This document shows, piece after piece, positions 25,151-34,333 of a stretch of 64,000 nt of DNA; position 1 is the first letter of the stretch; each line of letters opens with the position of its first letter. The notes beneath the pieces are model-generated. The model saw nothing but the letters and a program-made list of their open reading frames with translations. It ran no database searches and was not told where the DNA came from. The translations under genes and the position numbers were made by a program. This DNA comes from UBA12077 sp034189025 (lineage in GTDB: Bacteria > Bacteroidota > Bacteroidia > Bacteroidales > UBA12077). The DNA lies in contig JAXHVS010000055.1 of assembly GCA_034189025.1 (NCBI GenBank), positions 27,214 to 91,213 of the forward strand. The letters are read 5' to 3'.

Positions 25151-26956
25151 ATGCCGAATTCGGGTATAAAAAAATTTTATAAAGAGAGAATTAACGATTT
25201 TCAAAAAAAAGAGTCCAGCATTAAACAAAAAATTTTATGGCTTGGATTACTCCGTTTTGTTTCTTTTCTTTTGTTTATTGTTGGAATCGTTTTTACCATA
25301 AAAGACTTTTCGTGTATTAGGTTAATTTTAACTCTTACCTGGCTTGTTTTATTTATTGGTTTTGTTGTACTTCATCTTGCTCAGAATCAGAAATTAAAGT
25401 TAGTACAGAGTTTTATCCAAATAAATAAGCAAGAGCTTAAAGCATTAAATTACGATTTTGCAGAATTTAACGATGGAGAGGAATTTATTCATCGTGATCA
25501 TCCCTATGCTTATGATTTGGATTTATTTGGTAAAGGTTCTCTTTTTCAATGTTTAAATCGGACATTTACACAGGCAGGGAGAATCTTTTTAGCCGATAGG
25601 CTTTTAAATCCATTATTTAACAAACAAAAAATTGAATATACACAACAAGCCATTCAAGAGCTATCCGAAAAAATTGATTGGCGTCAACATTTACAAGCTA
25701 CCGGTAAGTTAGTAAACATTTCACCCGATGATAACCAAAAAATTAAATTATGGGTTAAAGCACCTGCCAATTTCATCAATAAATGGTATTATAAACTGAT
25801 TGTTTGGGGCTTGCCATTATTAACTATCTCTTCATTATTCTTGTTAATTTTTGGGTGGTTACATTATTCGGTATTTGTTTTTTTGGCTTTGTGCCAGTTG
25901 TTTTTTGCCAGCCTTATTATGCGGCGAACAAATAAAGAACAGCGAATAATATCTGAAGAAATAGGCATATTAAAAAATTACCACCAATTGATTCAAATCA
26001 TTGAAAATTCTTTATTTCATAGTTTTGAGCTCAATCAGCTTAAAAAAGAATTTTATGTTAATAATAAACAAACGGCGAGTATTATTTTAAAAAAATTAAT
26101 ACGCATTATTGATGCGTTTGATTCGCGTTTAAATATAATTGTAGGTTTAATATTAAATGCCACGTTAATGTGGGATTTGTTATCGTTAATGCGATTAGAA
26201 AAATGGAAAAAACAGTATGGAGGCAATATTTCGCTGTGGATTAAAAGTATTGCACAGTTAGATGCTTTTTGCAGTATGGCAAATTTTAGATTTAATTATC
26301 CGGATTATATTTTTCCTCAAGTTGTAAACCAACTTGTTATAGATGCTAAGGAAGTCGGGCACCCACTAATTTTTCCCAATAAAAGAGTAAATAATGATTT
26401 TAGAATCGATAAACCAGGACAAATAAATATAATTACCGGAGCTAATATGGCAGGGAAAAGTACTTTCCTGAGAACTATTGGTGTTAATTTAATTCTGGCT
26501 ATGAATGGCATGCCGGTTTGCGCAAAACAGTTTGATTTTAGGTTAATGCATCTTTATTCAGGAATGCGTACATCTGATTCGTTAAAAGAAAACGAGTCCT
26601 ATTTTTATGCCGAATTAAGAAGGTTAAAACAAATAATTGATGAATTAAAATCCGGAAAAGAGCTATTTATCCTTTTGGATGAAATATTAAAAGGAACAAA
26701 TTCTGTTGATAAGGCTAAAGGGGCGTGGAAATTTGTAGAACATTTAATTAAGCTTAATGCAACAGGTGTGATTGCTACTCACGATTTAACATTGTGTGAG
26801 TTGGAAAATCAATATTCCGCAAGAATAAAAAATCAATGTTTTGAAGTAGAAATTAGCAGACAAAAAATTTTCTTTGATTATAAATTACGTAATGGAATAA
26901 CCAAAAATATGAATGCTTCGGTATTAATGAAACAGATGGGTATTTTCCCCTGTTAA
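25151..26956 (+). CDS. Membrane-anchored MutS-like ATPase
   Basis: 601 aa. Two hydrophobic helices near the N-terminus (about 29-50 and 57-77) and two more at about 213-256 predict an inner-membrane protein. The C-terminal third is the MutS ATPase domain: Walker A GANMAGKST (about 430-438), GMPVCAKQFDFRLMHLYSGM, SYFYAELRRLKQII (about 484-497), Walker B LLDEILKGTNSVDK (about 508-521), and the ATHDLTL switch. The mismatch-recognition domains I-III of real MutS are missing, so it is not a canonical mismatch repair protein. Related soluble MutS-like proteins act on recombination intermediates or ribosomes. Co-transcribed with plsC, followed by the topoisomerase IV genes. Function unknown. Confidence 0.82.
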   Translation: MPNSGIKKFYKERINDFQKKESSIKQKILWLGLLRFVSFLLFIVGIVFTIKDFSCIRLILTLTWLVLFIGFVVLHLAQNQKLKLVQSFIQINKQELKALNYDFAEFNDGEEFIHRDHPYAYDLDLFGKGSLFQCLNRTFTQAGRIFLADRLLNPLFNKQKIEYTQQAIQELSEKIDWRQHLQATGKLVNISPDDNQKIKLWVKAPANFINKWYYKLIVWGLPLLTISSLFLLIFGWLHYSVFVFLALCQLFFASLIMRRTNKEQRIISEEIGILKNYHQLIQIIENSLFHSFELNQLKKEFYVNNKQTASIILKKLIRIIDAFDSRLNIIVGLILNATLMWDLLSLMRLEKWKKQYGGNISLWIKSIAQLDAFCSMANFRFNYPDYIFPQVVNQLVIDAKEVGHPLIFPNKRVNNDFRIDKPGQINIITGANMAGKSTFLRTIGVNLILAMNGMPVCAKQFDFRLMHLYSGMRTSDSLKENESYFYAELRRLKQIIDELKSGKELFILLDEILKGTNSVDKAKGAWKFVEHLIKLNATGVIATHDLTLCELENQYSARIKNQCFEVEISRQKIFFDYKLRNGITKNMNASVLMKQMGIFPC

Positions 26957-27110
26957 TAACTTTTCAACAACACGGTACTTCATAATATAATTGGTTTTTA
27001 TTTATTTTGCATCATTTAACCATTTATTAACAGTTTACTACAGAAACTTGTTGATAAACAATTTTATCAGTGAATTTTCTTTTGGTTATATTTACGAAAA
27101 TTTAGCAGAA

Positions 27111-28946
27111 ATGACGGCAAATTATACAGAAGATAGCATTCGTACGCTCGAGTGGAAGGAACATATCCGGAAACGTCCCGGAATGTATATTGGTAAATTA
27201 GGCGATGGCTCATCTCCTGATGATGGAATATATGTATTACTCAAAGAAGTAATGGATAACTCTGTCGATGAGTTTATGATGGGATTTGGGAAAACAATTG
27301 ATATTGAAGTTACCGACAATAGTGTAAAAATTAGAGATTATGGCCGCGGAATACCTTTAGGAAAATTATTGGATGTATCATCAAAAATGAATACCGGAGC
27401 CAAATACGATTCAAAAGTTTTTAAAAAATCTGTCGGATTAAACGGAGTAGGGATTAAAGCGGTAAATGCCCTTTCCGAAAATTTTCGTATCGAGGCTTAT
27501 CGTGAAGGCGAAAGAAAACAGATTGAATTTGAAAAAGGAAATGTAGTTTTAGATGCTCAGGTTCAGCCAACAAAAGAGAAAAACGGCACCATGGTTTCTT
27601 TTGAACCCGATAAAGCCCTTTTTGGGAATTATCACTACATGAAAGAGTATGTAGAATCTATGGTGAGAAATTATGTTTATCTCAACTCCGGATTGGTGAT
27701 TCGACTGAATGGCGAAAAGTTTTATTCTGAAAATGGATTGCGCGATTTATTGGAAGAGAATATGAGCTCCGATGGAATTTATCCGATTATTCATCTAAAA
27801 GAAGATGATATTGAAATTGCAATAACCCATGGGAATCAATATGGAGAAGAATATTACAGCTTTGTAAACGGCCAACATACTACACAAGGAGGAACACATT
27901 TAGCCGCTTTTCGTGAGGCCTATGTTAAAACTATTCGCGATTATTACCGAAAAGATTTTGAACCTTCTGATATACGAATGTCAATTGTTGCAGCTATTAG
28001 TCTTAAAGTAGAAGAACCGGTTTTCGAATCGCAAACAAAAACAAAACTCGGGTCAAAAAATATTTCTCCTAACGGAGTATCTATCCGTAATTTTATAAGC
28101 GATTTTTTAAAAAATGAGTTAGACAACTATCTGCACAGAAATCAAGAAATAGCAGATACCCTGTTAAAAAAAATTCACGAATCGGAGAAAGAACGAAAAG
28201 CTATTTCTGGTATTAAAAAATTGGCAAAACAACGAGCCAAAAAAGCCAGTTTACATAACCGCAAACTTCGCGATTGCAGAGTTCATTATAACTCAAACGA
28301 TGAGCGAAAAAACGATACCATGATTTTTATTACCGAGGGAGACTCCGCGAGTGGGTCTATTACTAAGTCGCGCGATGTAAATACACAAGCAGTTTTTAGC
28401 TTAAAAGGCAAGCCTTTAAACACCTATGGATTAACAAAAAAAATTGTTTACGAAAACGAAGAGTTTAATTTATTGCAAGCTGCCTTAAATATTGAAGAAG
28501 GGATTGAAAATTTACGATACAAAAGTGTTATTGTGGCTACCGATGCTGATGTTGACGGAATGCATATCCGGTTGTTATTATTAACATTCTTTTTACAATT
28601 TTTCCCTGACCTGATTAAAAATGGCCATTTATTTATTCTTCAAACACCTTTATTTAGGGTAAGAAATAAAAAGGAAACATTTTACTGTTATAGCGAAGAA
28701 GAAAAAGACCAGGCTATTAAAAAATTAAAAAACAGCCCGGAAATAACCCGGTTTAAAGGGTTGGGAGAAATATCTCCCGATGAGTTTAAACATTTTATCG
28801 GAAAAGATATTCGACTCGATCCTGTAAGGCTTCGCCGCGAAGATGCCATAAATGAACTGCTGGAATTTTATATGGGTAAAAATACACCCGAAAGACAGGA
28901 TTTTATTGTTGATAATCTTAATATTGATGTAATAGAAGAACGATAA
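27111..28946 (+). CDS. parE: DNA topoisomerase IV subunit B
   Basis: 611 aa from ATG 27111. The frame is open 40 codons further up, but that stretch (MVFIYFASFNHLL) is AT-rich and unlike the family, whose members begin near TEDSIRTLEWKEHIRKRPGMYIG. The GHKL ATPase shows KEVMDNSVDEF (about 50-60), DYGRGIPL, and GLNGVGIKAVNALS (about 114-127). The Toprim domain shows TEGDSASGS (about 406-414) and DADVDGMHIR (about 476-485). Together with ParC it decatenates daughter chromosomes. It lacks the long insert of many gyrase B proteins and has the Bacteroidota topo IV signature region. parC follows 54 bp later. Confidence 0.9.
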   Translation: MTANYTEDSIRTLEWKEHIRKRPGMYIGKLGDGSSPDDGIYVLLKEVMDNSVDEFMMGFGKTIDIEVTDNSVKIRDYGRGIPLGKLLDVSSKMNTGAKYDSKVFKKSVGLNGVGIKAVNALSENFRIEAYREGERKQIEFEKGNVVLDAQVQPTKEKNGTMVSFEPDKALFGNYHYMKEYVESMVRNYVYLNSGLVIRLNGEKFYSENGLRDLLEENMSSDGIYPIIHLKEDDIEIAITHGNQYGEEYYSFVNGQHTTQGGTHLAAFREAYVKTIRDYYRKDFEPSDIRMSIVAAISLKVEEPVFESQTKTKLGSKNISPNGVSIRNFISDFLKNELDNYLHRNQEIADTLLKKIHESEKERKAISGIKKLAKQRAKKASLHNRKLRDCRVHYNSNDERKNDTMIFITEGDSASGSITKSRDVNTQAVFSLKGKPLNTYGLTKKIVYENEEFNLLQAALNIEEGIENLRYKSVIVATDADVDGMHIRLLLLTFFLQFFPDLIKNGHLFILQTPLFRVRNKKETFYCYSEEEKDQAIKKLKNSPEITRFKGLGEISPDEFKHFIGKDIRLDPVRLRREDAINELLEFYMGKNTPERQDFIVDNLNIDVIEER

Positions 28947-29000
28947 CCTGAATCGTAACAGATAGATGAAAAAAATATTTTAAATATTGAGGATACAGGA

Positions 29001-31631
29001 ATGAGTACTGAGAATAAAGATAACCTTGAACAATCTGAAAATAAAGAATTAGCAAAAGACACTAATACAGAAGGAAAAGAAAAATCAGGAGATGAATTGC
29101 ATAAAATTATGCAGTTGTCGGGAATGTATAAAGAATGGTTTCTTGATTATGCATCGTATGTAATTTTAGAACGTGCTGTTCCTCATTTGCATGATGGATT
29201 AAAACCTGTTCAGCGCAGGATATTACATGCGATGAAAAAGCTTGATGACGGACGATACAATAAAGTAGCTAACATTATTGGTTATACCATGCAGTATCAT
29301 CCTCATGGAGATGCTTCCATTGGGGATGCTTTAGTTCAATTAGGGCAAAAAGATATCCTTATTGACACACAGGGTAACTGGGGAAACACCCTTACCGGCG
29401 ATAGTGCAGCCGCTCCCAGATATATTGAAGCCCGGTTAACAAAATTCGCCCTGGATGTAGTTTTTAATCCTAAAACTACCGAATGGAAAAGATCATACGA
29501 TGGGCGGAATGAAGAACCTGTTACTTTACCCATTAAGTTCCCGTTACTGTTGGCCCAGGGTGTAGAAGGTATTGCCGTTGGACTGGCCTCTAAAATTTTA
29601 CCCCATAATTTTAATGAGTTAATCGATGCTTCGATTGCTTATCTCAAGGGAAAAGATTTTGAATTGTTTCCCGATTTTCCAACTGGTGGAATAGCCGATT
29701 TTAGTAAATACAATGATGGATTACGGGGAGGTTCAATTAAAATCAGGGCTAAAATTGAGAAAGAAGACAAAAAAACATTAAAAATAACCGAACTTCCATT
29801 TGGAAAAACTACTCAAAGTTTAATCGATTCTATTCTTAAAGCCAACGAAAAAGGAAAAATTAAAATACGTAAAATCGACGATAATACAGCCGAGCATGTA
29901 GAGATTTTAGTACATCTTCCGGGAGGAACATCACCAGATCAAACAATTGATGCATTGTACGCTTTTACCGATTGTGAAGTATCTATCTCTCCCAATGCAT
30001 GTGTGATCAAAGATGCCAAACCATTATTTGTTGGGGTAACCGAAATGCTTAAAATCTCGACCGATAGTACTGTTCAATTATTAAAGCGCGAGCTGGATAT
30101 AAAAATGGCTGAGCTTAAGGAATCATGGCACATGTCGTCGCTCGAGAAAATATTTATCGAAAATCGAATTTATCATGATATTGAGGAAAGTGAAACATGG
30201 GAGAATGTTATCGAAATGATTGATAAAGGATTGGAGCCTTTTAAAAAAATGTTGCTTCGAGAAGTTACTCACGATGATATCATTAAACTTACTGAAATTA
30301 AGATTAAACGTATTTCAAAATATGATTCTAAAAAATCCGATGAAATAATCAAAGGCATTGAGGATGAAATGAAAGAAGTGCAGAATCATTTAGATAATAT
30401 TATTGATTTTGCCATTAATTATTTTAAACAAATACGGAAAAAACATGGCGACGGGCGAGATCGAAAAACCGAAATACGAAATTTAGAATCAATAGAAGCT
30501 ACCCAAGTGGTTGTTGCCAATCAAAAACTTTATGCCGATAGGCAAGAGGGCTTTATAGGAACATCGTTGCGAAAAGATGAATATGTGTGCGATTGTTCTG
30601 ATATTGATGAAATAATTGTTTTCCTCCGTGATGGAAGATATCTTATTACCAAAGTATCGGAAAAAACTTTTGTTGGGAAAGATATTATTCATATAGCTGT
30701 TTTTAAACGAAACGATACACGTACCATTTATAATGTAATTTATCGCGATGGGTTAAATGGTAATATCATGGTAAAACGATGTGCTATTAAAGGTATTACC
30801 CGCGATAAAGAGTATGATATTACCAAAGGGACAAAAGGCTCGAAAATATTATATATGACAGCCAACCCAAACGGCGAAGCCGAGATTGTAAAAGTTTATC
30901 TGCGTCCAAGGCCAAGATTAAAAAAACCGGTTTTCGAATTTGATTTTAGCGAACTGGCCATTAAAGGCCGCCAATCGATGGGAAATATTCTTACCAAATA
31001 TGCCGTGCATAAAATTGTTCTTAAAGATGAAGGAGTATCAACGCTTGGTGGCAGAAAAATTTGGTTTGAAGAAGAGGTGCTTCGTCTTAACGATGATGGC
31101 CGAGGAAAATATTTGGGTGAATTCCATAGCGATGATAAAATTTTGGTTATTACAAAATCAGGCAAATATAGATTGACGTCCTATGATTTAATGAATCATT
31201 TCGAGGACGATGTATTATTTGTAGAAAAATTTAGGCCTGAGAAAATCTTTTCGGCCGTTTATTATGATGCTGACCTTGAATATTATTATGTTAAACGTTT
31301 TACAATAGAACCAACAGATAAGCTCACAAGCTTTATTGGAGACAATGAAGAGTCGCACTTAATAAAAATTACTGAAGTGGAATATCCCAGACTCGAGGTG
31401 TCTTTTGGCGGTAAACACAAAAATCGTGATAGTGAGATAATTGAAATAGCTGATTTTATTGGTGTAAAAAGCTATAAAGCACGAGGTAAACGGTTGTCGA
31501 ATTACGAAGTTAAAGTTGTTAAAGAACTTGAGCCTTTAATTAAAAAAGAAGAAGTAAAATCGAAAGAATCTACTGATGATGATCAAGATGATACATCACA
31601 AATGAGTTTGTTTCAAAATGGTAAAGATTAA
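29001..31631 (+). CDS. parC: DNA topoisomerase IV subunit A
   Basis: 876 aa; the strand-cleaving subunit. A charged N-terminal leader of about 33 residues precedes the winged-helix/tower core: RAVPHLHDGLKPVQRRILHAM (about 55-75), QYHPHGDASIGDAL (about 97-110), active-site Tyr in APRYIEARL (Y141). After a coiled coil (about 430-485) comes the C-terminal beta-pinwheel (about 500-840, with GRYLITKV and GRDKEYDITKGTKGSKILYMT-like blades). The extreme C-terminus is an acidic Asp/Ser-rich stretch followed by QMSLF (867-871), which matches the sliding-clamp-binding consensus QL[SD]LF. Operon with parE. It lies 41 bp ahead of aroK. Confidence 0.92.
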   Translation: MSTENKDNLEQSENKELAKDTNTEGKEKSGDELHKIMQLSGMYKEWFLDYASYVILERAVPHLHDGLKPVQRRILHAMKKLDDGRYNKVANIIGYTMQYHPHGDASIGDALVQLGQKDILIDTQGNWGNTLTGDSAAAPRYIEARLTKFALDVVFNPKTTEWKRSYDGRNEEPVTLPIKFPLLLAQGVEGIAVGLASKILPHNFNELIDASIAYLKGKDFELFPDFPTGGIADFSKYNDGLRGGSIKIRAKIEKEDKKTLKITELPFGKTTQSLIDSILKANEKGKIKIRKIDDNTAEHVEILVHLPGGTSPDQTIDALYAFTDCEVSISPNACVIKDAKPLFVGVTEMLKISTDSTVQLLKRELDIKMAELKESWHMSSLEKIFIENRIYHDIEESETWENVIEMIDKGLEPFKKMLLREVTHDDIIKLTEIKIKRISKYDSKKSDEIIKGIEDEMKEVQNHLDNIIDFAINYFKQIRKKHGDGRDRKTEIRNLESIEATQVVVANQKLYADRQEGFIGTSLRKDEYVCDCSDIDEIIVFLRDGRYLITKVSEKTFVGKDIIHIAVFKRNDTRTIYNVIYRDGLNGNIMVKRCAIKGITRDKEYDITKGTKGSKILYMTANPNGEAEIVKVYLRPRPRLKKPVFEFDFSELAIKGRQSMGNILTKYAVHKIVLKDEGVSTLGGRKIWFEEEVLRLNDDGRGKYLGEFHSDDKILVITKSGKYRLTSYDLMNHFEDDVLFVEKFRPEKIFSAVYYDADLEYYYVKRFTIEPTDKLTSFIGDNEESHLIKITEVEYPRLEVSFGGKHKNRDSEIIEIADFIGVKSYKARGKRLSNYEVKVVKELEPLIKKEEVKSKESTDDDQDDTSQMSLFQNGKD

Positions 31632-31672
31632 CCAGATTTTTTTTAATTTTATGATTTAACCCAAAAAAATCG

Positions 31673-32194
31673 ATGATGAGAATTTTCTTAATTGGATTTA
31701 TGGCTAGCGGGAAATCAACCAATGGGAAAAAATTAGCCAATAAATTGAATTTACCTTTTGTTGACCTCGATACTTATATTGAAGAAAAATTTAATACAAC
31801 CATACGATTCTTAATGTATGAGAAAGGACAAGAAGAATTCAGAGTTATTGAGAAAGAAGCATTGTCTGAAGTAATAGAAAAGTATAAAGATGCTATAATT
31901 TCTACAGGTGGGGGCACCCCTTGCTTCTTTGATAATATGGAAAGAATGCGTACAAATGGGATCACAATTTACCTGGAAATGGATGTTCCTACGCTGGTTA
32001 ACCGACTGCTATATGCTAAAAAAGACCGGCCTTTAATTTGGGGTAAATCAAAAGAAGATTTAACGATATATGCTACAGAGTTAATGAATAAAAGAAAATT
32101 TGACTATGAACAGGCAGATTTCAAGGTTGATGGCAAAAATTTAAACGTTAAAACATTGGTTGATTTAATACAGAAGGAAGTTTTTTCTGGCTAA
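31673..32194 (+). CDS. aroK: Shikimate kinase
   Basis: 173 aa; phosphorylates shikimate at the 3-hydroxyl in aromatic amino acid synthesis. The P-loop GFMASGKST is at about 8-16, DLDTYIE (shikimate-binding Asp) at about 32-38, EEFRVIEKEAL (Arg) at about 56-66, STGGGTPC at about 78-85 and the lid KKDRPLI near 115. Two ATG codons in tandem (31673 and 31676) make the exact start ambiguous by one residue. Its TAA stop overlaps the convergent stop by 4 bp (32191-32194). No other aro genes are nearby. Confidence 0.92.
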   Translation: MMRIFLIGFMASGKSTNGKKLANKLNLPFVDLDTYIEEKFNTTIRFLMYEKGQEEFRVIEKEALSEVIEKYKDAIISTGGGTPCFFDNMERMRTNGITIYLEMDVPTLVNRLLYAKKDRPLIWGKSKEDLTIYATELMNKRKFDYEQADFKVDGKNLNVKTLVDLIQKEVFSG

Positions 32195-34140
32195 ATTTTA
32201 AAACCTAACACTAATACATCATCTACCTGAGGTTGATCTCCTTTCCAGTTAATGAAACTTTCGTATAAAATTTGTTTTTGTTCCTGAATATTTTTGTCGT
32301 GGATTTCTAATAACAGTTCGCGTAGGTTTCCAATGCGGAATTTTTTACGCAAGGGGCCACCAAACTGATCGGCATATCCATCTGTAAACATGTAAAATAA
32401 ATCGCCAGGTAGAATATCAATTTTATGATTTGTAAAAGGTTTCATAGCTTTTGCCGAAATACCAACAGGCATGCGGTCTGCTTTAATAATTTCTAACATA
32501 TGGTCCCGAATAAAATATAAATGGTTATAAGCCCCGGCATATTCGAGTTTCATGTTTTCGTGATCGATAATTACCAGTGAAATGTCCATTCCGTCCCTTG
32601 CTTCTTCCAAACGATTAGAGTGCACCAAGGTTTTTACTACTTTTTTACGTAATCGGTTTAAAATTTCTGCCGGATTTTGTTCGTGTTCATCAAAAACAAT
32701 TTCATTTAAAAAATTTATCCCGATTATACTCATAAAAGCTCCGGGGACACCATGGCCTGTACAGTCGGCTGAAACTATAATCGATTTCCCATTAAATTCT
32801 GCAACCCAATAAAAATCACCACTTACAATGTCTTTGGGTTTAAACAAACAAAAACCATCGCGTAAAATTTTTTGTAAAGTAAGTTTATCCGGGAAAAGTG
32901 CAACTTGAATATGCTTTGCATATTCAATACTATCTGTAATATCTTTTTTTTGTCTTAAAATAAAATCGGTTTGCTTGTCTGCAAATTCTTTTTGTCGTTG
33001 AATCTCGTCGCGTTGAGCTTCAATCTCATCTCTCTGAGTTTCAATTTCTTCGTTTTGCTTTTGCATTTCTGAATTTTGCAATCGTAGAATTTGATTATTG
33101 CGTTTTCTTTTGGTAATTATTTTGAGCAATATTAATGCCTGTAAAATAACAATACCAATGGCTATTAAAAGTATTGTATTAATTATTGATTTTTGTTTTT
33201 TTTGCTTATTAAGTAATTCAATTTCCTTTTGTTTCTTCTCAGTTTCGTACTTTATCTCTAACTCTGCAATTTCAGATTGTATTTTTTCATTGATTCTTTT
33301 ATTTTTTAATGTATAAAATTTTTCAAAATAAGCCAGTGCTTCTTCTGGCTGGTTAATTTCGCGATAAATTTTATACATTAACTCATATAACATTTCTAGG
33401 GTAACATTATAACCCCGTGATTTGCAAATTAGTATTGCTTTTTTGCTGTAATTTAATGCCTGATTGTATTGTTCTAATTTATAATAAATTCCACCTAAGT
33501 TTAAATATGAGGTTGATATCCCTTCAGGATTATTTATTTTTTTTTCAATTTCAAGCGATTTCTGATAGTAATTAAGAGCTTTTGAAAATAAGTTTAAATA
33601 TTCATTTAATACTCCCAGATTATTGTAAACTCTATTTAAACCAAGAGTATCGTTAAACTCCTCATAGATATCCATGGCCTTAGTATAATAATCTTTCGCA
33701 TGAGGATAATTTTCCATTGCACGAGATACAATTCCCAAACTATTGTATGCTTGTGCTATTTTTAATTTGTTACCCAGTTTTTGGTGGTTTTCAAGATAAT
33801 TTGTAAAATATTTATGGGCAGTTTGTAAATTATCTTGATAAAAATGTGCTTCGCCTAATATTAAGTAACAATAATTGATTATGCCTATACTATCATGTTT
33901 TTCGCCTAAATGTAAAAATTCATTGGCTAGAGGAATTGCTTTTTCTGGTGCATTTGTAATATAATATTCAGATAGTGCATAATAGTAAGGTATTTTTGAT
34001 GTATCGACAGTAATATTTCTTAGAATGGTTTCCAGTGAATCTGCATAATTGGATTTCTTTTGTGCAAAGCATCTATAATCAACCGTTTGCAAGAATAGTA
34101 TGACACAAGTAATGAAAATAAAAGGTAATTTTTTTTTCAT
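32191..34140 (-). CDS. TPR-transmembrane-SpoIIE-type PP2C phosphatase
   Basis: 649 aa. A signal peptide or N-terminal anchor (about 1-26) is followed by about five tetratricopeptide repeats (about 70-290, for example AKDYYTKAMDIYEEFNDTLG and LNYYQKSLEIEKKINNPEG), all predicted periplasmic. One membrane helix follows (about 315-342), then a cytoplasmic coiled coil with QRDEIEAQRDEIQRQ heptads (about 365-380), the DSIEYAKHIQVALFP linker (about 398-412) and a SpoIIE/RsbU phosphatase domain. Metal-binding motifs DFYWV, SADCTGHGVPGAFMS (about 445-475) and YMFTDGYADQFGG are intact. It probably senses the envelope and dephosphorylates an anti-sigma-factor antagonist, though none is encoded nearby. 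Confidence 0.88.
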   Translation of the reverse strand: MKKKLPFIFITCVILFLQTVDYRCFAQKKSNYADSLETILRNITVDTSKIPYYYALSEYYITNAPEKAIPLANEFLHLGEKHDSIGIINYCYLILGEAHFYQDNLQTAHKYFTNYLENHQKLGNKLKIAQAYNSLGIVSRAMENYPHAKDYYTKAMDIYEEFNDTLGLNRVYNNLGVLNEYLNLFSKALNYYQKSLEIEKKINNPEGISTSYLNLGGIYYKLEQYNQALNYSKKAILICKSRGYNVTLEMLYELMYKIYREINQPEEALAYFEKFYTLKNKRINEKIQSEIAELEIKYETEKKQKEIELLNKQKKQKSIINTILLIAIGIVILQALILLKIITKRKRNNQILRLQNSEMQKQNEEIETQRDEIEAQRDEIQRQKEFADKQTDFILRQKKDITDSIEYAKHIQVALFPDKLTLQKILRDGFCLFKPKDIVSGDFYWVAEFNGKSIIVSADCTGHGVPGAFMSIIGINFLNEIVFDEHEQNPAEILNRLRKKVVKTLVHSNRLEEARDGMDISLVIIDHENMKLEYAGAYNHLYFIRDHMLEIIKADRMPVGISAKAMKPFTNHKIDILPGDLFYMFTDGYADQFGGPLRKKFRIGNLRELLLEIHDKNIQEQKQILYESFINWKGDQPQVDDVLVLGFKI

Positions 34141-34333
34141 ATCAGCAACAAAAGGGTTGATACATTATATTATTTACGGATAAGTTTTGCAAAGGATACA
34201 ATTTTAACCGTAATTTCCCTTTTGGAAAGATAAGTTTGATGATTGAGTAAAAAACCTTGACGAATAGTTTCTCCCAGTCAATGAAATAGGAAAGGTATTT
34301 ATTTTTTAGTACTTAAAAGAATATGAACTATCG

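Noticed and set aside
26900..26956. QMGIF near the C-terminus of the MutS-like ATPase, resembling a clamp-binding motif
   Set aside because: In MutS-family ATPases this segment is part of the folded ATPase core (A--LM-QMGI), so it is not a free tail motif like those of ParC and the PHP-UvrD helicase.
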